DNA of 64,000 nt from CAZFVY01 sp964522665. GTDB taxonomy: Bacteria > Verrucomicrobiota > Verrucomicrobiia > Limisphaerales > CAZFVY01. Numbering within the stretch: position 1 is the stretch's first letter; each line of letters opens with the position of its first letter. Shown here in pieces: positions 31,053 through 39,863 of the stretch. The notes below the pieces were generated by a model. It had not been told where the DNA came from. It saw only the letters and a program-made list of their open reading frames with translations, and ran no database searches. The stretch lies in contig CAZFVY010000003.1 in assembly GCA_964522665.1 (NCBI GenBank), forward strand, positions 1 to 64,000, given 5' to 3'. Made by a program: the position numbers and the translations under genes.

Positions 31053-31382
31053 CTACCGCACTTCGACCAAACGGTTAGATTGCTCGAATTTTCGAACGAT
31101 TATTGGGAGCATCGGTCCGAGCCAAACGAGCAGCTTGCGAGTCGAGGCGTTCCCAACGCGCAGCCAAACGACGGCAGGCCCGGGACGACCACGGCGCACC
31201 CACTCAGCGAAGTCTTCGTCTTTGGTTATGATTGTGGCCGCGTGTTCCTCGGCGTAACGCCAGAGTTCTACGTCTTTAGCTGTTGCGAGGCCGACGTCGA
31301 GTACGTGTTCGGCCTGATGTCCACGCTCACGCAACCAAGAGGCGAGCGCGGTCGGGAGTTGAGTGTCAACTAGGAAGCGCAG
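31053..31382 (-). CDS. DUF5615 PIN-like toxin with non-standard start
   Basis: A 109-residue PIN-like (Mut7-C type) protein: RFLVDTQLPTALASWLRERG, then DVGLATAKDVELWRYAEEH, TIITKDEDFAEW and the C-terminal VVWLRVGNAST. The conserved acidic residues of the nuclease site (Asp in LVDTQLP, KDEDF) are present. The frame upstream is closed by TGA at 31395-31397, and between it and RFLVD lies no ATG, GTG or TTG; the only usual-context candidate is CTG at 31380-31382 (ATA at 31389-31391 is another). The TTG at 31332-31334 would delete the first conserved strand. The gene overlaps the DUF433 gene by 17 bases, so re-initiation after the antitoxin is likely. Confidence 0.8.
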   Translation of the reverse strand: MRFLVDTQLPTALASWLRERGHQAEHVLDVGLATAKDVELWRYAEEHAATIITKDEDFAEWVRRGRPGPAVVWLRVGNASTRKLLVWLGPMLPIIVRKFEQSNRLVEVR

Positions 31383-31611
31383 AGGAAGTATCGCTCACCA
31401 AAATCGGATAGTTTACTTGCTCGGCGGCAAATTCCAGGCAAGCACGGATGTCTTCGGGCTGGAGGAATGAAAAATCTTTCAGAATCTCGGTCTCTGACAC
31501 CCCCGCCGCCAGCAGATCCAAGACATCCTTGACTCGAATCCGATAATGACGAATGCAGGGTCGCCCGCCGCACTGTTCCGGGTCGAAGGTAATGCGCTCG
31601 GCGTATCTCAT
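31366..31611 (-). CDS. DUF433 antitoxin
   Basis: An 81-residue protein of the DUF433 family: AERITFDPEQCGGRPCIRHYRIRVKDV as motif stretches FDPEQCGGRPCI and RIRVKDVLDLLAAG, followed by SETEILKDFSFLQPEDIRACL. This is a short winged-helix/homeodomain-like fold that acts as the antitoxin to PIN-like DUF5615 proteins. The ATG at 31611 gives the classical start MRYAERI; longer variants add Arg-rich residues. Its last six codons are shared with the start of the toxin gene in another frame. The pair is on the minus strand between thrS and the PhoB-type regulator. Confidence 0.85.
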   Translation of the reverse strand: MRYAERITFDPEQCGGRPCIRHYRIRVKDVLDLLAAGVSETEILKDFSFLQPEDIRACLEFAAEQVNYPILVSDTSSALPS

Positions 31612-31769
31612 GGCGGGTACCCTAGCTCGGCTTTGGTCGCGTCTCAAGCTCAGGATTCGTCATCTACGGGAACGCTCTCTGCCCTGGATACTCATCGGGG
31701 CTTGCGATTTATCGAGCAATCGGACTGGTGGAACAACCGCAAGCCCGCCATAACGCGGCGCCGCCGCGT

Positions 31770-32471
31770 TTAGTCCTCCATGAACCGGTAGCCGACGCCG
31801 CGGACGGTATCGAGATACTTGGAGGCCGTGCCAAGTTTTTCGCGGAGGCGGCGCATGTGGGTGTCCACGGTGCGGGTGTCGATGATATTGTCGTATTCCC
31901 AGACGTCGTGGAGGAGTTGTTCGCGGGATTGAACCCGGCCGCGGCGTTGCGCCAGGACCGCGAGCAATTTGAACTCGGTGGCAGTCAGGTCCACCGCTTT
32001 GCCTTTGACGAGCACCAAGTGCCGCGGAATATCGATGCTCAAGTCAGTCAACCGAATCTGATCGACCTTGCCCTCGGGCGTCTGGCCGCGCCGCAACATG
32101 CTCTTGGTTCGGAGCACTAATTCGCGCGGGCTGAAAGGTTTCGTCACGTAATCGTCGGCGCCAAGCTCGAGTCCGAGCACGCGATCGATTTCGGCGGCTT
32201 TTGCCGTGACCATGATGATCGGGATGCCGGCGGTCGCCGTGTCGCGACGAAGAATTTTGCAGACCTCCAAGCCATCGACCTCGGGAAGCATCAGATCGAG
32301 CAAAATGAGGTCGGGCACGCCCGAGCGGGCTTTTTTCAAGGCTTCCGAGCCGTCGGCGGCCGTCACGACATCGTAGCCGGCGCCCTTGAGATTGAATTCA
32401 ATCAGCTCGACGGCATCGGGTTCGTCATCCACCACCAGGATTTTTGGTTTCACGCGGCTCTTGGTTATCAT
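31770..32471 (-). CDS. OmpR/PhoB-family response regulator
   Basis: A 233-residue two-domain regulator. The receiver has ILVVDDEPDAVELIEF, acceptor Asp in LILLDLMLPEVDG, the Thr of IIMVTAKAAEID and Lys of DDYVTKPFSPREL. The winged helix-turn-helix ends TVDTHMRRLREKLGTASKYL and TVRGVGYRF, typical of PhoB/PhoP. The ATG at 32471 gives MITKSRVKPKILVVDD; longer in-frame starts add unrelated residues. No histidine kinase gene is adjacent. A GC-rich palindrome (about 31757-31770) lies just after the stop codon. Confidence 0.93.
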   Translation of the reverse strand: MITKSRVKPKILVVDDEPDAVELIEFNLKGAGYDVVTAADGSEALKKARSGVPDLILLDLMLPEVDGLEVCKILRRDTATAGIPIIMVTAKAAEIDRVLGLELGADDYVTKPFSPRELVLRTKSMLRRGQTPEGKVDQIRLTDLSIDIPRHLVLVKGKAVDLTATEFKLLAVLAQRRGRVQSREQLLHDVWEYDNIIDTRTVDTHMRRLREKLGTASKYLDTVRGVGYRFMED

Positions 32472-32633
32472 GGCCCCCAGTGTCATACAATGGCGGCAGA
32501 GTGACAAGCAGGTTACGATTCCAAGGCGCCTGGCCAACGCCCGCAACAGGCAGAAAAGCCGTCCCAAAGAATGGCCAGCGATTAGCCGGCGTGACGGCGG
32601 ATGAACCGACCGAATGAGACTTAAACCGACCGC

Positions 32634-33452
32634 CTATTTCTTGGCCGGTGCGAATCCGGTTTTCGGATTACCGTGGTCATCAAGCAGGTCACAGGCCCAG
32701 AGGAAACCGCGGGTAAGAAGTTCGCCATAGGCGGGATTTTGCATCGTTTCGTTATGATGCGCGAGCGTGGTGCCGAAAACCCGGCCTTGGCCGTAGGTAT
32801 TGATCCAAATCAGGGTATTTAGCGTCGGCGTGTCGATCCACTTTCCGTCCGGACCTTTCTTCTTTTCCGGCGCCTGGGCGAGCGCGGTCGCGGTCGGCCA
32901 GACTTTGTCGATATGGTACAATTCCTCCGGCATCGTGCTCCAATCGTGGGGGAACCCCCGCATCACCGGATTATCGGGCTGCAGCACCTTGATATCGAGC
33001 GGGTATTGGGCGCCGTGGTGGGTGGTCGTGACGCCGAGAAATTCGTGCCAGGCGTCTGACTTAAGGGCGCGAAAGGTGTGCATCTCGCAGTGGATCACGA
33101 TCGCCGGTTTGCCGGCCCGGTGCGGCGCCAGGACGTTCTCGATGAACTCTGGATCGGCGACGTCCGCGAAACATTCGTTGTGGACGATGATGTCATAGTC
33201 CTTCGCCCAATCCTTATTCTCGTAGATCGACATCCGGTGATCGGTCGAGGTCCCGCCTTCTTGAACGATCGTCCAGGTGACGTTAATGTTCGCGTTGATC
33301 GCGTCCGGGATGATGACTTTTTGGTGATCGTAGTCGTGGCAGCAACCGCCGGTGAGGTAGAGCGCGCGAATCGGCTTGCCCGGTTCGAGGGCGAGCGCCG
33401 CGGAGCCGAAACAAACGAAGGTCGTCACGGCAAGGAGGAGGAGTTTCTTCAT
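32634..33452 (-). CDS. ThuA-domain protein (secreted)
   Basis: A 272-residue protein with a cleavable signal peptide (MKKLLLLAVTTFVCFGSAALA) and a ThuA-like glutamine-amidotransferase-type fold: IRALYLTGGCCHDYDHQK, YDIIVHNECFADVADPEFIE, GKPAIVIHCEMHTFR and TLIWINTYGQGRVFGTTLAHHN. ThuA proteins take part in trehalose or sugar utilisation in rhizobia, and in PVC bacteria they accompany Gfo/Idh/MocA oxidoreductases, as here (the next gene upstream). The catalytic Cys of classic amidotransferases is not obvious, so the activity is unknown; a periplasmic role in carbohydrate degradation is inferred. The ATG at 33452 begins the signal peptide. Confidence 0.85.
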   Translation of the reverse strand: MKKLLLLAVTTFVCFGSAALALEPGKPIRALYLTGGCCHDYDHQKVIIPDAINANINVTWTIVQEGGTSTDHRMSIYENKDWAKDYDIIVHNECFADVADPEFIENVLAPHRAGKPAIVIHCEMHTFRALKSDAWHEFLGVTTTHHGAQYPLDIKVLQPDNPVMRGFPHDWSTMPEELYHIDKVWPTATALAQAPEKKKGPDGKWIDTPTLNTLIWINTYGQGRVFGTTLAHHNETMQNPAYGELLTRGFLWACDLLDDHGNPKTGFAPAKK

Positions 33453-33887
33453 AAGCAGAATAGGGAAGGTCAATTTCTGATCGGTTTCTTTCGGACCGCA
33501 AAATATTCCAACTCGGCGGCGGCGGCAACCGCGCATCGCCCGCGAGTGGGGCGAGACTCGGTTGAGCCGACGCGGGGCGCCGCGCAATCGGCCTGACCTC
33601 GACCCAGTCAGAGTGCGAGAGCCTCTAACCCACCCATAACGCTCTCGCCTTCTGCGGCGCGGCGCAAGTCACCCGACCGTCCATCCGCACCCGGCCCGTC
33701 TTCAACTGGTCACCCCGCGGGCAATTCGTTCCGCCCACCTTCGCGTCCGCGGAGGCGGTGTGGGGACATCGCTATCCGCCTCCGCTGCGCTTCGGCGTGC
33801 CCAAATCTCGGGCCTCGGCGGAGCCTTTGTGCGAAGTCGGGCGCGATGTCCCTACCGTTTGTCGGCATCGCCGCCGAACAAGCGGCT
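33453..33887. other. intergenic region with a hairpin repeat
   Basis: A 435-base gap with no convincing gene. It contains a perfect 10-bp inverted pair, GGGACATCGC at 33763-33772 and GCGATGTCCC at 33843-33852, enclosing a 70-base GC-rich stretch with smaller dyads. It looks like a dispersed intergenic palindrome, not a terminator, as no T-run follows on either strand. Confidence 0.45.
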
Positions 33888-35297
33888 TTACGCGGCGTCG
33901 GAGGCGTATTCGCGATTGGTGGTCACGCCGGGGGCCGGGACTGGGTAGCGGCCATTGGCGCCTGCGACCAACGGGGCTGGCGAGTCCATCGTCAATTTAT
34001 CAACGCCCGGGGCGTATTCATGCTCGTGATTGAGCATTTGGTCATAGGTGATCTCCATCCCGGTGTGGGCGGCCATGCGGCCCATGGAGGTCGTGACGCT
34101 GGCCGCGACGCCGCGCGGGACTTCGTTATACGGCTTGTCGTTGTGGATGGCATCGAGCAGGTCGTTCCATTCATTCGTGTAGGGATCTTGCTCGGCCCGG
34201 TCAATGTCGGACTGCCAGATGCGGCTGGCGCTGTCCGCGCTCAAGCCTTTGTAGGTGCTCGAGGGCAGGCCGCAGTCGCCGTTTTTCGAAACAATCGCGA
34301 AGCCTTTCGTGCCGTGCGCGTAGCTGGAGTAGATGTTCGCGCAGCCGGCGATGCATCGTCCGTCCATGAGGAACTTGGTCCCGTCGGCAAAGGTGTATTC
34401 GACCGAATAGGTGTCAAAGTTCTGATCCACGTAGGTTTGGCCGTCCGGGGTCTGGCGATAGTGCCGTCCGCCGAGCGCTTGGGCCTTGACCGGCCAGGCG
34501 TTTTTCATCCAGCAAAGGTGGTCGATGTGATGGATGTAGAAATCGCTGTAGCACCCGCCGCTCGCCCAGATGAAGCTATGGAAGCGTTGGATCTGGTACA
34601 TCAATTCACTGATTCCGGGCGGTTTCGGCAAAGAGGCGAACGAGCCGACGGGACCGGCCATGCGATAACCGCGCATCAGGACGATGTCGCCGATTTCGCC
34701 ATCTTCGATGCGCTTGTGCAATTCCTGGAGCGCGCGGCTGTGACGGGACATGAGACCGACGCCGACCTTGAGGTTATTGGCCGAGGCCTGTTCGGCGAGC
34801 TTAAGCATCCGGCGCGAGCAGGGGCCGTCCGCCGTGAGCGGCTTTTCCATGAAGACGTTGAGCTTCTTCTCAATGGCATACGTGAAATGCACCCAACGAA
34901 ACGCCAGCGGCGTGGTGAAAATCGCAATGTCGCCCGGCTTTAGGCAGTCCATCGCCTTCTTATACGCGTCGAAACCGATGAATTTGCGCTCCTCGGGCAC
35001 GTCCACGTTGGCGCCAAATTTTTCGCGTTTGAGCGCGCCGTAGCTGCTCTTGAGGCGGTTTTCGAAAACATCGGCCATCGCCACCAATTTGATGGGGCCT
35101 TTCTTGGTCGAGAGCGCGTTGCCGGCGGCGCCGGTTCCGCGGCCACCGCAGCCGATGAGCGCGACTTGAATGGTGTTGTCCTCGGCGCCGTGAACGAAGG
35201 GGATCACAGTTCCGGCCAAGGCCGAGGCGGCCGCCAGACGGCCGGTGCTTTTGATAAACTCGCGGCGCGAGCTGAAATCTTGAGGGGCATTGTTCAT
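33888..35297 (-). CDS. Gfo/Idh/MocA-family oxidoreductase with Tat signal
   Basis: A 469-residue NAD(P)-dependent oxidoreductase. A Tat signal occupies residues 1-38 (SSRREFIKSTGRLAAASALAG), so the folded protein with its bound cofactor is exported. The Rossmann motif VALIGCGGRGTGAAG follows, then the substrate-site signature VFMEKPLTADGPCSRR. The family oxidises or epimerises sugar hydroxyls, and exported members in PVC bacteria are associated with glycan breakdown. The ThuA-domain gene downstream supports this. Only the sequence family is certain; the substrate is not. Confidence 0.92.
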   Translation of the reverse strand: MNNAPQDFSSRREFIKSTGRLAAASALAGTVIPFVHGAEDNTIQVALIGCGGRGTGAAGNALSTKKGPIKLVAMADVFENRLKSSYGALKREKFGANVDVPEERKFIGFDAYKKAMDCLKPGDIAIFTTPLAFRWVHFTYAIEKKLNVFMEKPLTADGPCSRRMLKLAEQASANNLKVGVGLMSRHSRALQELHKRIEDGEIGDIVLMRGYRMAGPVGSFASLPKPPGISELMYQIQRFHSFIWASGGCYSDFYIHHIDHLCWMKNAWPVKAQALGGRHYRQTPDGQTYVDQNFDTYSVEYTFADGTKFLMDGRCIAGCANIYSSYAHGTKGFAIVSKNGDCGLPSSTYKGLSADSASRIWQSDIDRAEQDPYTNEWNDLLDAIHNDKPYNEVPRGVAASVTTSMGRMAAHTGMEITYDQMLNHEHEYAPGVDKLTMDSPAPLVAGANGRYPVPAPGVTTNREYASDAA

Positions 35298-35502
35298 AGG
35301 TTTAGCATCTTAGTTTCCGCGCGCGGCTGTCAACCCAAGATTTTCAGTTCCACGCAGGATGTTTAAGTATAGACGCGCAATCTCGGCTTGTCCCTCAACT
35401 TTTCTTGCTCGCCAGCGAAAAAAACCTCGATCAATCGCCGCCCTCACCGCGCGGGGAACCGCCGCCCGCGTGAACTCTTGACCGCGCAGTCGCGGCAAAG
35501 TC

Positions 35503-35529
35503 CAAATAAAGCGCGGGCCACGCCCGCGC
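35503..35529 (-). terminator. rho-independent terminator after the zinc-ribbon gene
   Basis: On the minus strand GCGCGGGC-GTG-GCCCGCGC (bases 35529-35511) forms a perfect 8-bp stem and is followed by TTTATTT (35510-35504). It lies about 20 bases after the stop of the minus-strand zinc-ribbon gene. Confidence 0.75.
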
Positions 35530-35548
35530 GCGAAGGGGCCGTGGCCGG

Positions 35549-35794
35549 CTATTTGGACGGCGGTTTCGGCGGCGTGGAGCCAGGAGGGCTTCCAAGCGGG
35601 CCGGCTTTGGGCAGGAAGGTGTCCCACGTGCGGCCCGTTTCCGTCTGCTGGCTTTGGGCGGCTTCGAGGGCGGGTGAAAGCGGAACGACAATCAGGTGAT
35701 TGCACGCCGGACACTGGACCTGTCGGCGGCAGAGGCGTTCGTCGCATTGAATATGCTGTCCGCAGTGCGGGCATGAGAATTTGAATTCGGCCAT
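35549..35794 (-). CDS. small zinc-ribbon protein
   Basis: An 81-residue protein. Residues 8-33 form a zinc ribbon with two CxxC pairs (FSCPHCGQHIQC and VQCPACNHLIVVP); the rest is Pro/Ser/Gln-rich and probably disordered (GPLGSPPGSTPPKPPSK). Many Verrucomicrobia and Planctomycetes carry such stand-alone ribbons of unknown function; they resemble the N-terminal ribbon of the neighbouring Ser/Thr kinase, which also starts with a CxxC pair. A terminator follows. The reading frame, composition and terminator support a real gene. Confidence 0.75.
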   Translation of the reverse strand: MAEFKFSCPHCGQHIQCDERLCRRQVQCPACNHLIVVPLSPALEAAQSQQTETGRTWDTFLPKAGPLGSPPGSTPPKPPSK

Positions 35795-35865
35795 AAGCTT
35801 GGTTCTAGTTCGAGGCGTTCAGAATAGTCCTGGTTTCGGCGCGGCGCCAGACGATAGTGGCCCGT

Positions 35866-38859
35866 TCAGGCGGGCGTCAGCCAAGTGCCGGCCAATCGAT
35901 CCTGCCAGCCCCGATCGGGCGCCCAAATGGCGAAGATTGTTCCGGCGAGCATCGGCGTCAGCGCGGCGCCAACCAGCCAAAGGTTGCTTTGTTTCGCCGC
36001 GAGAAAGAGCGCCACGAGCAAGGGCAGCCACGCCACGGTGGCTCGGAGCAACGTCCGCCAGCGCGGCGCCGGCGCGCCGTTGCGATCCACGATTTCAATG
36101 CGCAACAAACGCAGCAGCGGACCGCGGCGCAACAGCGTCGTAAGGACCAAGCTGGGCGCGATGAGCAGCGCGCTGACGCCGACCGTGAGGACGGTCGAGT
36201 AGATCGTTGGTAAGTATTTCGCGGGAATGCCGTTCGCCGCCAGCGGGACGACGGTATCCAGAAACGGCTTGAGACGTTCGCTCGCCTCGCGGATTTCCGC
36301 CGGTTTCGGCGCGGGATGCGCGGCGAGCACGCGATCGAACACTTTGCGATGTTCCTCCGTAAATATGTTTTCCGTCAAGATGCTCGACCAGAAAGCGGTG
36401 TTCGTGCTGAGGGATCGGAAATGGCTGGCGATGTAGATTTCCATGGCGGCGCCTTCTTTCGTTTTGGCGGGATCGTGGTCTTTGAGGTAGTTCACGCTCG
36501 ACAACAACGGAAAGAGTTCGGGGACCTGGGCGAACATCCGATTGGCCGTCAGCAGGCCGAGCCAGGCGCTGAATAGGAGGATCACCACCGGGACAGCGCA
36601 GCCGACGACCACCATGGCGCGACGCGAGCGGGAAAGGGCAGCCGGGCGCGCCAGCAGTGGCCGCAATTCGTCCAACGTCGCCTCCGGTCCACCGAAAGAC
36701 GCTAGACGCCGCAAAAACTCCCGCGCGTACATCGGCATCGGTCGTCGCGGACCGGTGGCTGATTTCGTGGGTGGCACGGTCTGGTCGCCGAGACTTGCCT
36801 GCGCCACGCGAGCCAGAAATGCTTGCGCGAGGATTGATCGCTCCGGTTCGACTTCCCCGGAGGTAGTCTGAACCGCAAGGTTGGTCGGGGTATTCGAGGC
36901 CGCGGGCGGAGGCGCGGAACCGGGCGCCGGAAAATCGAGCAGTTTGGCCCGGCCGTCGGCGCTGATCCAAACGCGATCCAGAGCGAGCGCGGCGGGCCAG
37001 GTGGCGTCCTGCGCGGCCGCCTGCAGTTCCTCCGCCAGATCGCTGAGCCAAAAACGAACCGCCGCCCACGCCGGGCGGCTCGGCAGCAAGCTGAGAAGCG
37101 GATGCCCTTCGACCGCTTCGAACGCGTCCCACGATTCTTCGCTCGAACGGCGGCCGGCCAGCCAGCGCAAGCGGCCTTGGCGGGAAAGATGCCGCAATTC
37201 CGCGGGATACGGCGGCGCTCCCGCGGGCGAGGTCCGAATCCAAACCTGCCGATGGAGCCGGGGATCAAAGCCCAAAAGCATTCCCTCGGCGCCGGCGAGC
37301 GGACCGAGTAATTGGAACGACCCGATCATCGGCCCGGCTTCGGCGCTCGGGAGCACGGCGGCCGGCGCCACCAGCGCCGGGCGGTGTTCGACCGCGCCCC
37401 GCTCGACGACTCGCGAGCGGGTCAACCAATCGTGCAAGCCGGCAAAACCATTGCGGCGGCGCGCGCCAATAAACATGAGCGCGAGCGGCAGGATGGCGAA
37501 GATGCCCGTCAGCAGCCCCTCTCCGGGACCTTTCGGGTCACCGTGAAACAATTGCCACGCCTTTGGTAGCCAGCGGGGCAGGTTGGCGACCGCGGAGAAA
37601 ACGACCGCCCGGGCGAAGGCCCGGCGGAAGCCCGGCAAATCGCGGTCCAAACCGACCACCCGCAATTGGCAAATCCATTTGCCCACCGAAGCGCCCCAGC
37701 GCCCTTCCGGGATCGCAAAATAGAGGAGATAGACGGCGGCGGGCGCCAGCGAGGCAAACCGCGATTCACGGAGCACCCGTCCGCCGGCGATAAACACCAT
37801 CCAGGCGATTTCGGTCATCAAGCTCAGCAATCCGTAGTCGATTAAGCCCGCGAAGACCCGCCAGCCCAGCGTCGCGGGAGTCGTCGCGGTCGAGGTGAAC
37901 GGCAGCAGCGCGCGCCGCAGATGCGCGTAGCTTTTCGGGCGCTGCGCGGGCTGTTTGGCCAGGCAGCGGACGATCGTCGCGCTAAGCTCCTTCGGGATCT
38001 CCGCCCGCCAGCGGCGCGGGGGTTCCGGCGCTTTTTCCAGGACCGCGGCCAGCAGGGTGATGACGTTGTCGGAGTCGAACGGAATCTTGCCGGTCAGCAA
38101 ATAATAGAGGGTTACGCCGACCGAATAGATGTCGGAGCGGACGTCGATATCGGCGCCGCGCAATTGTTCCGGAGAGGCGTAGGCGGGCGTGCCCATGATG
38201 GCGCCGCTCGCCGTCAAGTTGGTCTGCTGAACCGCCGACGTGGAAACGGAAAGCCCGAAGTCCCCGACTTTGACCGTGCCGTCCGTTTCGACGAAGCAGT
38301 TGGACGGCTTGACGTCGCGGTGGAGGACTCCCTTCGCGGCCGCGGCCTCAAGGCCCGCGATCACCTGCAGGATCGCATCGACCGCTTCGCGGATCGGTAT
38401 CGGCCCGTCACGCTTTACCCGGTCGGAAAGCGTTCCTCCGGCGACATACTCCATCGTGATCGCCGGGATGCCGTTGATCTCCTCGGTGCCGAAGATATAG
38501 ACGCTGTTCGGATGGCTGATCGACGCGGCAAGGCGCCCCTCCCGCAGGAATCGCTGCCGGGCGGGGCCGGATTCGGGCGCGTGATGAAGAACCTTGAGCG
38601 CCAAGCGCCGCCCGGTCTCCAGTTGCTCGGCCTCATAGACCGCGCCCATCCCACCCTGACCCAGGAGCCGAATGATCTGATAATCGCCGAGGCGTTGCCC
38701 CGGCGTCAGGCCAGTCTGGGCGCTATCGCTGACCGGAGAACTGATGACGCGGGTCCGGCTGCGGCCGTCCCCTTCCGCCTGGCAACTCGGGCAGACGCGT
38801 CCGGCGACTTCGGGAGCCAGCGAACTGCCGCAATGGCTGCAGAGGCGGATCGTTTTCAT
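35866..38859 (-). CDS. Ser/Thr protein kinase with zinc ribbon, two RDD regions and a degenerate second kinase-like part
   Basis: A 997-residue membrane protein. Residues 7-26 form a zinc ribbon (CSHCGSSL, CPSC). Residues about 60-325 are a full Hanks-type kinase: LLGQGGMGAVYEAE (66-79), Lys89, HRDVKPSNCF (180-189), DFG (200-202) and TPAYASPEQLRG. An RDD domain with four to five membrane helices follows (WRVFAGLIDYGLL, GRWGASVGKWICQLRVVGLDRD). Then comes a 250-residue soluble part (MIGSFQLLGPLAGAEGMLLG, IRTSPAG, LALDRVWISADGRAKLLDF) reminiscent of a kinase lacking catalytic residues, and a second membrane region with another RDD-like stretch. The ATG at 38859 was chosen because the longer frame runs into the divergent regulator gene. 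It may sense envelope state and phosphorylate cytoplasmic targets. Confidence 0.88.
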   Translation of the reverse strand: MKTIRLCSHCGSSLAPEVAGRVCPSCQAEGDGRSRTRVISSPVSDSAQTGLTPGQRLGDYQIIRLLGQGGMGAVYEAEQLETGRRLALKVLHHAPESGPARQRFLREGRLAASISHPNSVYIFGTEEINGIPAITMEYVAGGTLSDRVKRDGPIPIREAVDAILQVIAGLEAAAAKGVLHRDVKPSNCFVETDGTVKVGDFGLSVSTSAVQQTNLTASGAIMGTPAYASPEQLRGADIDVRSDIYSVGVTLYYLLTGKIPFDSDNVITLLAAVLEKAPEPPRRWRAEIPKELSATIVRCLAKQPAQRPKSYAHLRRALLPFTSTATTPATLGWRVFAGLIDYGLLSLMTEIAWMVFIAGGRVLRESRFASLAPAAVYLLYFAIPEGRWGASVGKWICQLRVVGLDRDLPGFRRAFARAVVFSAVANLPRWLPKAWQLFHGDPKGPGEGLLTGIFAILPLALMFIGARRRNGFAGLHDWLTRSRVVERGAVEHRPALVAPAAVLPSAEAGPMIGSFQLLGPLAGAEGMLLGFDPRLHRQVWIRTSPAGAPPYPAELRHLSRQGRLRWLAGRRSSEESWDAFEAVEGHPLLSLLPSRPAWAAVRFWLSDLAEELQAAAQDATWPAALALDRVWISADGRAKLLDFPAPGSAPPPAASNTPTNLAVQTTSGEVEPERSILAQAFLARVAQASLGDQTVPPTKSATGPRRPMPMYAREFLRRLASFGGPEATLDELRPLLARPAALSRSRRAMVVVGCAVPVVILLFSAWLGLLTANRMFAQVPELFPLLSSVNYLKDHDPAKTKEGAAMEIYIASHFRSLSTNTAFWSSILTENIFTEEHRKVFDRVLAAHPAPKPAEIREASERLKPFLDTVVPLAANGIPAKYLPTIYSTVLTVGVSALLIAPSLVLTTLLRRGPLLRLLRIEIVDRNGAPAPRWRTLLRATVAWLPLLVALFLAAKQSNLWLVGAALTPMLAGTIFAIWAPDRGWQDRLAGTWLTPA

Positions 38860-39181
38860 CGCGCTTGCGTGACGAGTCTTGGGGCGTACGGGTTCAAGCG
38901 ATACGCCGGCATTTTCCCTGAAAGGCGATGGGCAGTAAAGCCCGCGTCGCGCGAAATCAACGTCGGGGTCGCGAACCCGCCGCCGGGCGAAGCCTTCGCC
39001 GCGAGGACGATCGAACGGCTTCACGTTGGCGCGCGACCCGAATGGGAGTGAGTTGGCGCGAACCGAAACGGGACGCAATTTGGTGTGGCGAATTCTGCGC
39101 CGACCACTAAACTGCGCGGACCATGAACCGCGACTCGATTGATTGCGCAGGAGTTTGTTCGCCTCGGTGGAGTAAAGACCC

Positions 39182-39808
39182 GTGAGCATTCGCGTAGCCG
39201 TTGTTGAAGATCAGGCGGAACTGCGGTCGCTGGTGGTGGAATTGATTAGCGGCGCCGACGGGTTCGCGTGCGCCGGCGCGTACCCGACCGCGGAGGCCGC
39301 GCTGGAGGCTTTGCCGCGTCAGATGCCCCACGTGGCGCTCCTCGACCTCGAACTGCCGGGCATGTCCGGACTCGATCTGATTCGGCGCCTGAGCGAGCAA
39401 TGGCCCGCTCTCAATCTCCTCGTCGTGACGATCCACGATGATCCCTACCAAATCTTTCGGGCGTTGGAGGCTGGCGCCAGCGGGTATCTCGTGAAGCCGG
39501 TGCCGGCGGCCAAGCTTCTGGAGGCCATCGCGGACATTCACGCCGGAGGCTCGCCGATGTCGAGCCAGATCGCCCGTCTGGTCGTGAAGAGCTTCCGCGA
39601 GCGCGGCCGCGCGCGGCGCGACCTCGAGGGCTTGACGCCGCGCGAGGAAGAGATTCTGCGGTTGGTTTCTCAGGGGCACGCGTTGAAGCATATCGCGTCG
39701 GAACTCAAACTTAGTCTGAGCACCGTCGGGACGCACCTCCGCAACATCTACTCGAAGCTCCACGTCAACTCCCGCGCCCAAGCTACCGCCAAGTATTTAC
39801 AGCCGTAG
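39182..39808 (+). CDS. NarL/FixJ-family response regulator
   Basis: A 208-residue two-domain regulator starting with GTG at 39182. The receiver carries VAVVEDQAELRSLVVE, acceptor Asp in VALLDLELPGMSG and Lys in YLVKPVPAAKLLEAI. The LuxR-type helix-turn-helix is LTPREEEILRLVSQGHALKHIA plus STVGTHLRNIYSKLHV, given here as two stretches. It is divergent from the large Ser/Thr kinase with 322 bases between their starts, so a shared promoter region is possible and kinase control of the regulator is conceivable. No sensor histidine kinase is adjacent. Confidence 0.92.
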   Translation: MSIRVAVVEDQAELRSLVVELISGADGFACAGAYPTAEAALEALPRQMPHVALLDLELPGMSGLDLIRRLSEQWPALNLLVVTIHDDPYQIFRALEAGASGYLVKPVPAAKLLEAIADIHAGGSPMSSQIARLVVKSFRERGRARRDLEGLTPREEEILRLVSQGHALKHIASELKLSLSTVGTHLRNIYSKLHVNSRAQATAKYLQP

Positions 39809-39863
39809 CCGGGCCGAGGCTGGTCGGCGAGAGTCGGCCGGCTCCCCCCCCGGCGCGATAACG

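Noticed and set aside
33763..33852. Terminator for the Gfo/Idh gene
   Set aside because: The 10-bp inverted pair has a 70-base loop and no T-run, so it was listed only as a repeat within the gap.
38860..39189. N-terminal extension of the large kinase by 110 residues
   Set aside because: It overlaps the divergent regulator start and has no recognisable sequence; the zinc ribbon beginning at ATG 38859 is the natural N-terminus.
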